Notes under the pieces: generated by a model
Seen by the model: only the letters and a program-made list of their open reading frames with translations
What the model was told of the DNA's origin: nothing
Database searches by the model: none
Shown here: piece by piece, positions 14,863 through 28,000 of the stretch
Position numbering within the stretch: position 1 is the first letter of the stretch
How the letters are laid out: each line of letters starts with the position of its first letter
Assembly: GCA_034687125.1 (NCBI GenBank)
Contig: JAQGBZ010000428.1
Location: forward strand, 1 to 49,799
DNA: 49,799 bases
Direction: 5' to 3'
From: Neelides folsomi
Taxonomy: Eukaryota > Arthropoda > Collembola > Neelipleona > Neelidae
Made by a program: the position numbers and the translations under genes

Positions 14863-17800
14863 ATGGGAGCCAACCAGTCAGAAATCGGCTTTCCCCTCAA
14901 AGATCCTGATGAAATAAGGTGAGGTCTTTTGAAGCTAATTAATTATAAATTCCTATCTCCAACCCGTATTTAATAATATTTAAGTTAATTTTAATTGACA
15001 TATTAAATAAACTTAACGATTTGATGTGTCTCATAGAGAGAAGAAACGGAAATGGTGGAAAAGGAGGAATTCAAAGGCAGTCGACCCTGGACGATTTATA
15101 AGAGAAATCATTGGGAGTTGGTCTGCTGAAGAAATTCTTAATCTTGGTAATTTACATTAATTAATTAACTTCAACTTAGCTGGATAACGCAATTCAATTA
15201 TAATTACTTAACTTAAACACTACATTTACTCAACATTAATAAATTAACAAAACTTTAATTATTTAATACATTTACATATTGGGGTTTATGAACTGGGAAG
15301 AATTTTGAATTTTGGAAAACATGAACTTTTGCATAATTAATTAATTAATTTTTACAGTGGAAGAGTATGAGAAGTTGTTCGTGGAGAAAGAAGTTTGGAT
15401 GCGGGCAGAATCGGCTCGTGTGAATCCTCAAAATGTCCGCACTGACCTTGCGGACCTTTTGGACTTCAAGTGGAATTCGGATGTTAATTTAATTTTACCA
15501 CCTGCTATCTTCCCTGCCCACCGGGCCGTTCTGATGCAACGATCCAAATACTTCCGCACCCTTTTGTCCAACAATCGGAACGGGAACGTGAACGTGGAGC
15601 TCCCCGTCGACGTCCCCACATTTTCCTCACTCCTTCGATTCCTCTACACGGAGGAAGCTTCGGGAAATCTCGTCTCGCTCGCTAATGAGTTCGGGATGCC
15701 CGAGCGCCTTGAGGTTCATTTTATATTTAACAATTTAACAATTTGTTGAATTAAATAATTAAGCGTATTTAATTTATTGATTTTAATTTGATTTTAATAA
15801 TTAATAGGGCGATTTACGTGATTTATTGTCAACGAGTAAATACAGCGACGTGATTCTTCTATTTGGCGATGAGCAATATCCTTGTCATAAGTCAATCCTC
15901 GCCGCACGTTCTCCTTTCTTTAGGTGATTAATAAAAAACAATTGACCGATTCTAAACTGTAAAAGATATTAAGAAGTATTTATTATTGTATTAAAATTAA
16001 ATAAGGTGAATGAATTATTAACGATGGTTTATATTTTTTAATTTTTAGGTCTCTGCTCCAACGCAGGAGCAATAGCAAGAAAATTGTGTTGGACGAGAGC
16101 ATTATCCCAAAGAGATACGCACGTGTTTTGCTCCAATGCATGTACATTGACAAGGTGGATCTCGCCCTCATTGACCCGTCGAGGTCAGGGCTCACAGAGG
16201 TCGAGTCACTCACTTTTACTGGTCGAGTCAACCCTGCAGGGTTCGAAGAAGCCATGGAACTTTTCCAAATTGGTAATATATAAGAATTATTATTTAACCG
16301 ATTTTACTAATTTATTCAACTAGTAGGGTTATATATAAATAATTAATTTTCGCTCATTTAATTAAACTAATAAAATGTAAATTTAAAGGTCGTTTCCTCG
16401 AATTCGATATGCTGTGCCAGAATTGCGAAGACATCATCGTTGAGAGTTTGAACGTTGACATTCTCCCTTCTGTTTTGAATTGGAGTTGTCGTTCGTATGG
16501 ATCCCCTTGGGTGAGGCGTCAAGCTCTTCTTTTTCTCCGTGAGGAATTTCTTCACATCACCGCAGCCCCTTCCTTCCTTGACGTTGACAAACTCACCCTC
16601 CACGAACTTCTTCATTCGGATTTTATTCAAGTAAGCAAAGCATTTAATTTATTCTTCATTAGAATCTTCATTTAATTAATTTACTTTTAATGGACATATT
16701 GAATAACTGGTTACAAATTGGCAATTTCCTTTAGGCTTCAGAAACAGACATTTTGCAAGCAGTGATAAAATGGGGAGAGCAACAATTAATTCGACGAGTT
16801 GAAGAAAGAGGTAAAATGTTAATCCAATTAATTAACTAATTGTAAATTACAATTTTTAATCTTTTAATCCTTGTCGTTTATTCTTAATTTAAACTTCCCA
16901 GTTAGCTACCAGTATATAGTCGCTTATAACTTCCAATGTTTATTTCCCCCCTATTTGTTCTAATTCAATTTATTCAATACAAGATTACTAAATTACAAGA
17001 TTAGAAATTAATATAAATTAAGTTCACCTAATATTCACCTAATCTTCGGTGAATATTTAAATCAATATTTGAATTTCCAGAGCCGAATGTTGTGAATCAA
17101 ACGCGGGACAGCGTTGCTCGTAAAGGAATCAAAAGACGTGACATGTCAGACAGTGAGCTCCGTGACATCATCGGCCACCTTCTCAAGTTCATTCGGATCG
17201 ACCAATTGAGCTCAGACGCTTTTCAGTCACTTGTACGTCGGGGACTCGTAAGGAGCAATTTTCATATTTATTAATTAAATATAATTAAATTGTGATTAAA
17301 TTAAATAAAGTTCCTATTTGGGGATGTTTAGTTGAAATGAAAAGTGTTTTTAAAATTCAATTTTTTAGATTTCTCTTCCGCCTTCTGAACTATTGACAGA
17401 CGAAGTTCGTATGGAACGGCGATTTGGAAGTTCTCGACCACGTCTGTACACTCCCTTTTACGAAGAAGCAAAGGCCGCATTGAAGTCACGCGCTTCCGAA
17501 CTTCCACCCAGACGAATTCCCTTTAAGATGTCCGAACACCATGACCCACATGAGGAAAGAACAGGATTTTCACTCGAGGCCCAAATGGGTAATAATAAAA
17601 ATTAATTGGATTTATAAAATAACTTATCTTAATTAACGTTAAATGGATAACATATAAATTAATTTTTAATCTTTTTCAGTTATCGATCCTGAGATTCTGA
17701 ATGCAATGAACTATCGTGAAAAGAAGCTTCGAAATCATTGTAAAAATGTTACAAGGAATGTTTGGCGTTTCATTCGGCTAAGAGTCGTGAGGGAATTTGG

Positions 17801-18450
17801 GTTCCCCGATTCAGTCGCGGAGGTGGGACGAATATTTTTTTATCCTTTATATAATGATAATAAGAATGTTTAATTCTTAATTTAAAAATTCTAGTTTTAT
17901 TATTGTTTCAAATGTGAATATTTAATATAATTTAATTTTAATAGCTCGTGGAATGTGGCGGTGGTGAGGGCGGGAATGCGGATGATCTCGGGCTCTGCGA
18001 GCGGATGCCTGACGTCGCCATTGCTGCCTCCGATCTCAAATCCATCCGCCTTGATGATGTCGTTGACCTCGACCTGGGAGACCGCGCTTGCTCACAACCT
18101 AATTCCACGCTCGGGTCGAGGTAATATTAACTCGGTTTTTTCATTAATTAATATATTTTTCATTTCTTATTCAATTCACAATTTCTTATTTTATTCACAT
18201 TGGTATTAATAAAAATATTTAATGTTATTTTAAGTTAAATATATATAATTTTAAAATTTAAATTGATTTAAATTGGACATAGTCCTTAAAACTAAATTGG
18301 TCCCATGTTAATTAAAAGTTTTTTTCTTTTTACTCAACTAGGTGTTTAATTCTTTTTAACAGCCGATCGAGATTGGACATCGATGTTCCGAGGAGTCAAG
18401 TAGTCCGCTACCATAGCTATACCAACGTTGGGCCACCGCATTATTTATGA
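14863..18450 (+). CDS. BTBD7: BTBD7 homologue, double BTB/POZ-BACK protein
   Basis: Twelve exons: 14863-14918, 15037-15146, 15358-15713, 15808-15923, 16049-16272, 16389-16630, 16735-16810, 17081-17247, 17369-17588 (start +/-1), 17680-17822, 17945-18120, 18363-18450 (TGA). Total 657 aa with consistent phases. It starts MGANQSE, matching MGANAS of vertebrate BTBD7 and fitting N-myristoylation. A first BTB (SDVNLILPPAIFPAHRAVLM) and a second BTB (KYSDVILLFGDEQYPCHKSI) are followed by the BACK region with VLDESIIPKRYARVLLQCMY and KWGEQQLIRRVEEREPNVV, then RKGIKRRDMSDSELRDIIGH. The late segment ERMPDVAIAASDL resembles the conserved LMPDIAVG motif. Vertebrate BTBD7 (about 1130 aa) regulates branching morphogenesis via Snail2/E-cadherin; here the Pro/Ser-rich tail is almost absent. 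An AATAAA follows 5 nt after the stop. Confidence 0.93.
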
Positions 18451-18454
18451 ACCC

Positions 18455-18460
18455 AATAAA
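18455..18460 (+). terminator. AATAAA poly(A) signal of BTBD7
   Basis: Canonical hexamer starting 5 nt after the BTBD7 stop codon, implying a very short 3'UTR. The next gene on the same strand begins about 315 bp further on. Confidence 0.6.
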
Positions 18461-18774
18461 AAATACATTCTCGTTTCATAAAATAATCAAATTCTTTAAT
18501 TTGCATTAAACTCATAAAACCATCACAAATCACATAAAGAGTACTAAAGTAAAGTAAAGATTAAAAATAATTAAACAGCATTATAATACTTTAAACAGCA
18601 AAAGTGAAATAAATAAATAAATTTCTGCATTCTTGTGTAGTAACGTAATTGAAAATTAATTAATACTGTTTTAAAGTGAATTGAAAACAATAAATATAAA
18701 AATTATTTAATTAAGGTTAAAACATAAAATCAGTAATAAAAGAAGTCAAGATTTTTTTCTCACCTGCTGGTCTG

Positions 18775-20297
18775 ATGTTTAATAATTTAAAGAAAAAGTT
18801 CGAAGAGCGTGGGATTCCCCTGAGGTCAACTTGTCCTTCAGATTCAGAGCCAAAGAGACGGACGAGAAAACTCGAACATTCGGATCGAAATCTTGATCGC
18901 AATTTAATTGCTTTTGACAATGAATCGGCTGAATGGGCGTCCAAATGTCGAACACTCCAAGACAAGTTGGAAAAGCAGGAAGCGGATTTTGCATGGGAGA
19001 TCCATTGGAAGAACGAACAGCTTGAAAAATCCCGCGAAGAGCGAAGGACCCTTGCAAGAGAATTGAAACGAGTAGAGCAGCAGCTAAATACTGCCCCGAT
19101 CCAACGTGGCGACCATATTTCGGGCGCTTCGGGTGATTTTTTAAAATCCGTCTTTCCTAAAAGCGAGTTGGAAACTTGTGAAGAGAATGAAAATCTACGG
19201 AGAGAACTCAAAAGACTCATTGAAGACAATTCACAATTGAAAAATGGAAACGAGAAGTTGAAAGCGGAGCTAAAACAGGCGAAAGAAGAATTAAAAATGG
19301 CAGAGGAATTGAACGAGGAATTTCGTGGGGATTCTTCATGGGAGTTGAAATTCATCGAACTTCAAAAAATCTCCAATTTTGAGTCAAAATCTCTCCAAGC
19401 TCAACTTCAACAACTCGGACAGAAAATGAACGAAGTGAAGAAATTCGAAAAGGAGTTGAAAGAAAAAGACTTTATGCTAAAAGCTGCAAGGGAAAATAAT
19501 GAAGATTTGCACGCCCAGATTGAATATTTCAAAGGGCGGGAAAGTTCAACACTTGAGGAATCCGAAGATGAAGAACTCCAAATTCAACCCAAAGAACTAA
19601 ATAATAAAATTGAAACTGAAGATAATAATCAAAAGAAACTCATTAAAATTGAAAAGATGAAAATTGATAATAAAAATGTTAACGATTGCATCGAAAGTGA
19701 TTCGGACGACTCTGATGGAGAAATCGTTCATTTGGACCAAGATGGTTATGGAACTGCCCGATGCTACACATCACCAAATTCCGATGAGGAATTTTTCAGT
19801 TGTGACAATCCCGAGAATTTGAAATCTGTTGAGAACAATGGAAGGATTTGGAGAAGGACGGAAAATTCGTATATTAAACAAGGAGACGCCAAGAAAATCT
19901 CAAAAATGAAGTTGAAGAAAACTTCAACAATTCCTAAAGACAAATCAACGTAAATAATTACTTAATTATTACTAAATTATTTAACTTACATTAAGTTTAA
20001 AACTTTAACATCTTGGTATTTTAAATCAAAGAATTAAAATTGATATTAGACAAAGAATCCGATTAATTAACTTAACTTAAAATGAGTATTAGTTTTTAAC
20101 GATGTGTATTATTGATTATAGTATAGTAAAATAATTTTTATTGGTTTTAAAGGGGAACTCAAGCTGGATGTTTCATCAGCATCGAAGATGTCGAAGAATC
20201 CTCTGAGAATTGCAAAAATGTTCCATCACTCATACATTATTATTCAAAGCTGGATGCTAAAATTCATAAATCCACCAATTGCTTCAATTGTAAATGA
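18775..20297 (+). CDS. Unrecognised coiled-coil protein with acidic C-terminus
   Basis: A 392-codon ORF (18775-19953) has strong coding character. I prefer a two-exon model: 18775-19949, donor GTAAAT, then 20153-20297 (TGA), in phase, giving 439 aa. The alternative is readthrough to the TAA at 19951-19953. Residues about 55-250 are rich in Glu/Lys/Leu with heptad spacing (e.g. ENLRRELKRLIEDNSQLKNG, KAELKQAKEELKMAEELNEE), a long coiled coil. This is followed by a Lys/Asn-rich linker and an acidic Ser/Asp stretch (ESDSDDSDGEIVHLDQDGYG). The second exon adds CFISIEDVEESSENCKNVPS and a Cys-containing end. I do not recognise the family; it could be a lineage-specific scaffold or centrosomal-type protein. 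It shares strand with BTBD7 but has its own spacer of about 315 bp. Confidence 0.7.
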
Positions 20298-22059
20298 TAT
20301 GCAGTGGAATATTATAATTAATAATAAGCAAACTTTCTGTTTTATTAAGCATTTTAAGACAAATACATACAAACTTGTAGATGTATATAACACTAGACAT
20401 AATGTATGATATTTAAATACTGAATATCACTACTTTTATACAATTAGAGTAAAAAGTGTATTATAATGATTTCGGACAAATAAAACGTAAACACGAAATG
20501 AAATTGAGTTCGTTAGTAAATAATTTGTCTTATTATTCATATACGTGTGTGTATTATTTATTGTAATTGTAATATTATTAAATAAAATCTTCAAGTTATT
20601 TCCGAGTTTCCGGTGCAAAGAAATTCCAATGCAAAGAAATTCCAAAGAAGTTGATTGAAGTCCATAATAAGCGTAGTAATTTTTAACGCACACAGTGGCT
20701 CAAAATAATTAATATTTTATTAAAATTTGTAATGCATTTATAATAATCACACTCTTAGTTTCTCACAATTATCAGAATTATCTCCATTGGCCGTCATTTG
20801 GGCGGAAAATCCCATTTTTTACACTCAAATTCCCTTTAATTCACTTGAAGCGCAAAGCGCAAAAACTCTCATTTTTCCTATCCCAATAACTGCAAATTAT
20901 TATTAGGTACATCTCTCATACATTATTCATTACACCGTGACATATATTGCTAATTATTTTAAATATTGCAAATTCATAAATATATTACTATATACAAAAT
21001 ACAATATCAAGGAAATTAGACATTATACCCTACTAAATACATTTAGGACACCTGCACATACATACAATATAATGTAATATGAATGTATTTATCACGAGTA
21101 TTATATGATATTATAATATCTTGTATTTTTATATTGTGTTTGATTCAGAGTTGTCTGTTTCCTTATTTTCTTTCGATTGCCAATATTCCAATATTATACA
21201 ACTTGGCCTATTACTCAATCACAAAATCGAAACAAGTTTTTTGTTTTTTACATAATATGCATATAACCAAATAACTAAACCTTAAAGTCAAAGTGTGAAA
21301 TAGGTATACGGATATATCAAAATTCAAAATCTTTCAGATCTCTTGGATCTTATAAGTAATTACATTTGTAATGCATCAGTTGAGTTGTTCAGTTCAATGA
21401 GCATGTTATTTAAGCTCATAAAATATACATACAAGGCTACAGACTGTCTAACTACATATAAGCATATAGACACTATATGAATCACTATGAATTGTATGCT
21501 AATGTATTAATTTTTTAATGGTGAAAGAGGAATTTTGTCTTATAGCTCGAAGTCATGTTGTGGGGCTGCGGAGCTTGTCGACATTTAAATGTAATACATT
21601 TAAAGGTAATGCGTATATGTGCTATAAGTTGTTAGAAGGATTATGAGGATATGATCCAACTTGTTTGTGGTAGTTGAAAGAAAAGAAAGTTTTCTTCTTT
21701 AATTCCTCCAACGAGACATTACATTGTAAATAGGTAAGGTCTTATAATTCTGAGAGAGAATGTTGGAGATGTGAAACAAATATCTTATGAGGTGGATTTA
21801 TGGATCAAATATACAAGGGGTTGGGGTTGTTTGCAAGAGATCGTTTCCAAACAACCCAAACTTGTTTCCTTCCTTCATAACGTTTTTTGGGTCAGAGGAG
21901 GAATCATCTCACGCTTACACGCTTATCATCATGTAACAAACATTATACCATTTTAGATACTTCAGATATAATTAAGGATATTTTTTGTTTTTTTGTGGTT
22001 TTGTTAAATGAGGATTGTTGGAACTGTTTGGTTAATTTTGAATTTGACGGGGTTTTAGA
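20298..22059. other. Spacer with probable 5'UTR of the microprotein gene
   Basis: A+T-rich to about 21540, then more balanced sequence to 22059. The right part could carry noncoding 5' exons of the following gene, since a TTTTAG acceptor abuts its ATG. A hairpin with a perfect 10-bp core stem lies at 21813-21866. ORFs of 60-73 codons here have no coding signature. Confidence 0.4.
21813..21866. repeat. Small hairpin
   Basis: GGGTTGTTTG and CAAACAACCC form a perfect 10-bp stem around a 14-nt loop. Outer ACAAG/CTTGT pairs extend it with a small bulge. It lies upstream of the 22060 microprotein gene and may be in its 5'UTR or intron. Role unknown. Confidence 0.45.
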
Positions 22060-22644
22060 ATGGAAACTGTTGAGTTTCTGGCCGAATCGGTCGTGAATCT
22101 CATTTGTTTTGTCGGGCTGGTCCTTTCCATTTCCGTGTCGAGTTTGTGGGTCGCTTCCTTCTATATTTTATAGTAAGCACTTTCTAATCATTACCTCATT
22201 CAACATTTCTTAATATTCTTAACAATTCAGATTCACCATATTTTAAACAAAAGAGTATAAAAGATAAATACACAATTAATATAATTTTAATCAGTAATTA
22301 GGAATTTTTCAATTTTTGAATTCTAAAAAATCAAAATTATTTATTGATTTTTATTTACAGATTTGTGCAATAGTGTTTTTCTACTTAATTACTATTTTTA
22401 ATAAATTATTCATTTTAAATTGATTAAGTAAATAAATTGGATTAAATATATTGGTGAATTTGTTAATTGTTAATAAATATGATTAATTTGAGGTTAAATA
22501 AAATTTTAGATCATTATTTTATTAAGAGAATTAATCGAGATTTTTTTTAATTTAAGCTGCTGGATGAAGCGCCATGCAGTTGACAATAGTCGGCGTCCCA
22601 ACGCAGGAATTCGATCTGTGGAAAATAAGGCTGGAGTTTTATAA
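22060..22644 (+). CDS. Putative 66-aa single-pass membrane microprotein
   Basis: Two exons that I joined by eye: 22060-22172 (donor GTAAGC) and 22557-22644 (acceptor after a T-run, TAA 22642-22644). Lengths 113 + 88 = 201 nt, phase-consistent. Exon 1 encodes METVEFLAESVVNLICF followed by VGLVLSISVSSLWVASFYIL; exon 2 continues YCWMKRHAVDNSRRPNAGIR and SVENKAGVL. Residues about 12-40 form one hydrophobic helix, followed by a basic tail (MKRHAVDNSRR), so the C-terminus should face the cytosol. Codons are richer in G+C than the flanks. Without splicing, exon 1 would stop at a TAG that overlaps the donor. I do not recognise the family; the first residues faintly recall phospholamban but there is no real match. 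A TTTTAG immediately before the ATG suggests a 5'UTR intron. Confidence 0.55.
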
Positions 22645-25026
22645 ATTATCTGGATCCTTAAATTAATGCTGTTTTCAAATGACGATTCTCCTACACTTTT
22701 TATTCATAAAATAATTCCCGATAGTTTATAAATCAGATTTTCAATTTATTTGAATTAATCAATTTAAAATATAAAAATCATTTTTTCCTCCTAATTGGTG
22801 AAAGTTGTTTGTGATTAAATTCAATTTGATCTTTATGGTTTTCCCAGTTTTTTCTTGTGTGTGTTTCCTCTACGTATGAATTGAATCAATGAATTTCACA
22901 TTGTTTTTTACGAGTGAAAGTTGTGAGATGGAGATTTATATAAATGAGTTAACTTCTATGGCTTGAGTGATCTTTATGAGAGGAACTTAACTTGGTTTAA
23001 TTCGAGTTTCAAACTTTGTTAAAAAGTTAACCAAACAAAAACCTTTATTTACTTTTCTTTTTACTCAAAAAGCAAACATGCAATTTTGCATTGAATTAAA
23101 ATTGCCTAATTGTTTTCTTCATCGTGAGTATGAAAGCTATTATATAATTCGGGATTTGTCTCTGTATTAAGATATTTGTATTAAGATTTGTTTACTTTTG
23201 CCGTACTTTGCCATACAATATGAAATTTAAGTTGTAATATTGTATTTTAAATTTAATTTGTATGTAAATTAAATATTTTTGTCTTCCAACTTGATGTAAA
23301 TGAAAGTGGAATAAAAAAATTCAAAAAAGTATTTTTCGAATATCACGTTTATTGTATTTTAAACTTCCCGCGATCGATATTCACGTGTATTGATTTAAGC
23401 TGACTTTAAACGACTAACAAACGTTTTACTAATATGCGTGACGAAGATAATACTAAATTCTGCGAAAGACTAAGGAATCAATTACATAGCACACTCACGT
23501 TTTAAAGTTACCAACATTGAAAGTTTTCTTTGTTTTTTTGTAAGTCACCATTTCACAATTACAATTCACACATAATTTGCTAAATATATAAACCAATAAA
23601 AATGACTTATTAACCTAATTTAATTACAATTTTCATTTTATTGTATTGATTAAACTCTAGTTTCAATTCTTATTCGATTAACTGTAAATAGCTTCTCGTT
23701 TTTGCATTTTAGCTTCGTATTATTTAATTGATTTCGATTATAATATAATGAAATGGGTTTGGATTTAATTACCGATTCGTGCCAAAAATTTATGTGCAAT
23801 TCCAATTTCGAATTTCTTAAACATTTAAATTCGAATATTAATATTAACAATGGAGATATTTAATTCGACATTCTTATTCTGGTCTCATTTAGCTCATCCC
23901 TTCTTTTAAAATATTTCGATTCAATATTTAATATTTCGAATGTATTTTCATTTTATGTAATAATTACATATTAATTATAATTATAATTTTTGCGATTTTT
24001 AAAATAATTAAGTTTTCGCACAAAACTAAATTTTGTCATTGGTTCATTATTTCGATACGTTCAAGTTGACTTTTCCACTCAAACAGCGTTTGGGGGTTAA
24101 AGGAGGGCTACAGAAGATATTTAAGGAATAAGTTGACTTAAATGCCATTCTCTACATATTATTCAATCACAAACCCACAAAAGTACACATTACATAACAT
24201 TTCAACTTGTCGCATTATTTATATAACTTTAGTGCAATTTTTTCAAATTTTAACTACATTTCAAATTTTATTTTCATGTTCATTTTTTCATACCCGATTC
24301 ATCATCCGACCAATATAAAAAATCTCCCTAATTTTTAATATTACAAAAAATTAACTAAAATGGCCGTACAACCAATTAATTCAGAAGATTTGAAGTACAA
24401 ACAGTTATTTAATTAATATCAATATATTTTGCCAAGTATACATAATTGTCAATTATGATAATTGTAATTATGGTCAAATGTATAATAAAATGGACATTAA
24501 GATTAAACATAGCATTATTTAGTACCATTAACACATAAAATAGTTCATAGTCTTCGGAATAGTCAAAACGGTAAAAACTACTCAAATTATCACAACTAAA
24601 CATTGATGAGGTAAAATATAAAAAAAGATAAAAAGAAACTTAAAACTTAAACTTGGACTCGGATAAACTCATCTTATCCCCACAACCTTCATCAGAACAA
24701 ATTCCTCGGCATTGGAATATTATTGCAATAAAATAAGTTCTTAGTAATTCAATTCCACCGCCTTCAAAATAATTCAAATCCTGAGGCCATAAAATACAAT
24801 CAATTGATAAATCGTATCTCGTACCGTTTCCTTAAATCGTGCGAAACGGGAAAATTATCTACAGAATGATTAAAGTGATTAAAGTAGTAATACAACGTTA
24901 AATTAACAATTAATGGTAATTTCCCTAATAGCTCTTTCTTCGTATTCAAAAGAATCGCTTTCAATTTTTAAAGAATTCCAAAAAATTCCCTTTAAAAAAT
25001 TCCTCAAAATTATGAAAGCAAAATTT
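22645..25026. other. Gene-free A+T-rich spacer
   Basis: Between the microprotein gene and the convergent F-box gene I see only A+T-rich sequence, with no exon of recognisable family. Short ORFs on both strands are Asn/Ile/Tyr-rich chance frames. Confidence 0.55.
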
Positions 25027-28000
25027 TTAAACTGAAAAGAACTCGAGGAATTCATCAGGATCTAGTCTGTTGGTAGGTTCAGCACAAGCTGCACATTCCT
25101 CCGACTCCCAAAACAAGGTTCCACAATGGCGGCAAATTGAAATCCCTCCGGCGTATTCTTCCCTCAGCCCGTGTTTCCTCTTGAGTCTGTGGAAATATTC
25201 CTCCCATGTGAGGTCTTCGGGGCGCTCGTCGAAGGCATCGAGACCAAAATGGAATTTAATTAATGCTCGCCAAATCCTATTTTCCGAACCGATGGCTCCA
25301 ACCAGGAAATGCGTCTCTGAAAATCTGCTCACATCTTTATGGTCGTCCAATTTGAGAAGAATGCAACGAATGATTTCTTCTGGTAAACTTGTCAATGGCT
25401 AAATTACAATACGAGATATTAATTAAAATTCACATACTGATTAAAATTCACATAATAATTAAAATTCACAATAAATTCACATAACTTTTAATTGTAATTT
25501 ACTAATTAAATATTCTTAATTCAAATTACTCTTGGATCTTCATATGGAATTGGCGAAGGTGGTTGCAAACTGTCCAGTTCTTCCAAAGCCAATTTATGAT
25601 TTTGCCAAAGAAGATTCGATCCTAAATTCCCTCCCCAAAACTTCTCGCTCGACTCTCTGCAAAAACAAAATGGAAAATCGTTAAAAATGAAATATCATTT
25701 AAAATGCAAAATACAATTTCACAATTTCCAACCTCGTTTCATGTTATACATTCAGAATACAAAAGCAGCGAATTTAAATATTCATACTATGATACAATAC
25801 CTCTAATAATTTTATTCATACAACAACCTCCATAAAATCCTATTCAATATTCATCCAAATAACAAATGGCCTACAATGTAAAAAAAGCCATCCAATTGTA
25901 AAATTGTAATGGTAAAATGGCAATGGTAAAATTGTAATTGTAGCATAACTTGAAATAAAGAAAAAAGAGAAAGTGATTTTCACTTGTAGAGCAATTAATA
26001 ATTAAACATCAATTTCCAAATTCCGTTCTTAAATTGAAAGTTGATCCAAAGTCGATTTTAAAAAAGATTAAAAAAGATTAAAAACTCTATCCAATATGTA
26101 ATATGTAATTCAAAAAACTTAATCGCTTTATAAAGAAAAGTCTTAAACTTAAATGGTCGAATACTGAAAGTATACTGAAAGTATACTGAAAGTATACTGA
26201 AAGTATACTGAAAGTGATAAAATACAAAGATGTCTGTGAGAGAGAAATTGGCCCAAAGAATTTATTTCACGTAATCGGCAGCAGGTCGTTCGCAATTAAA
26301 TTCACATTGTTGAAGTCTTGAAGTTGAAGGAGGAACTTGTCTTGGTGCGGTTGGTTGTGTATTAATTTTCTACTGTAACTTGTTGGCATATTCCAACTAA
26401 TTTCCCAACCATGTGGAACCAACTTCCTTACAACTTCTACAACTCAACCCAAAAACGAGAAGACCAGACAAAGGAGTTTACTACATACAAAATTGTACAT
26501 GCAATCCAATACAACATTACATATTTTCTCAAATCCATTTCTAATGTTGATAAATATCACATACATACATAAATATTATTTATCTGTATGAGTATACCAT
26601 AATGATTTAAGTATTTGCTCCCAGTCGTCTTATCACAACTCGTAATTTATAACTAATTGAATGGAAATGTACAAAATATGAATTGCTTCTGCTTTTTAAC
26701 TTCTAACCAATCGAGTCTATCGAGTTTCACTAAATCATTCAACTTTTAATAAATACATAGACAAATGCTCAATTAATTTTTACTAAAGTATGAGCTTGTA
26801 TGAATAAACTTTCTTGTATACAATATCAATATCAGTAAAACAAGAAACAATATTTTCCTAATGAACGACCAAACGTATAATTTTAAGCGTATGAATGCAA
26901 ATGAATAAATATAAGAATTCTTGTAGTATTGTATATTGTAGCTAATTATGATTACTTAATTACCTTAAATTGTGTAGAATGAATGTGAGAACGTCAGTTC
27001 TTGATCTCGTTTCCCTCACGTGGATGGCAAGTTGTTTGAGTATGAGAAGAAGACATTTCTGGACATTCCCCGGGAGGAGATGCATCTGACGACTCAAAAT
27101 GCTCAACAGCTTGGAAATGAATTGAACCCGTCTGATGTCATGGGAGGAAGAAGCAAAGTCGAGTTGGACCAAAGCCTCGCCCAAAACATTCTCAGTTCGA
27201 TTCTAAAAACAATCATAATCATTTTCATATCATTTGTCATTTCAATTAAAATCATTTTCCCCTCTAAAGAGCCTTTAATTCTCCTCCAATAAATCACCAT
27301 TAAGAATTATGATTGTAATTTCTCTTCCTATTCTTTTATATTGAGTTGACCTTCGGACAGAGTCAAAGTTAAATAAGTTGAATATGTGTCAAATGACTTT
27401 TTATATTAAGTATGACATTGGTTAATTTAACTCTGTGCATTATTTTGCATTGTTCTAACTTTTATGAGCTTCATTTTTGCATACAATACATTTTGCATGC
27501 ACTCATGATGTTTATGCTGTAATTACATGGATAATAAATATTACATTTAAATGTGGAGTTTAGAACGATTTTCACATATGACGTCAAAGTGAGTGAATAA
27601 TAATTTGACAAATTCCTTGTATGAAACTCATACGAAGTTCCCGTTATCAAAAAAAACACCTTTTATCTCCTCAAAATGAACTCAATTGCCCTTAAATAAC
27701 GTTCCTTTACCCTTCCGCATTTACCATAATTTACATTCACATCCATACGGTTCTAAATGGAAGTTTACATTAAATGTGTGCATTACGTGTGTAATTGACT
27801 TTAATCATGAATCACTGAATCACATCCTATTCCTAATGCGTATCATTTCACATTGTCAACTTCACATTGTCAATATCAAAGTACGCAAATATATAATACG
27901 CAAATCCTCAATTATACAAATAGTCCTTTGCAAATAGTCTTAAATTGGCACAAGTTCCTTATAGTCTTAACGTCTTACAATCTGACAAACCATCTCCAAA

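Noticed and set aside
18717..19355. 212-codon minus-strand ORF
   Set aside because: Antisense of the Glu/Lys-rich coiled coil, giving an artificial Ser/Phe-rich protein.
22060..22172. Microprotein as a sarcolamban/phospholamban relative
   Set aside because: Only the first dozen residues faintly recall phospholamban. The TM segment lacks the LFTTF/Leu-Ile-Cys patterns, and the basic tail lies on the opposite side.
24360..24416. 18-codon ORF starting MAVQPINSEDLKYK
   Set aside because: Good ATG context but no donor and no continuation; too short to support.
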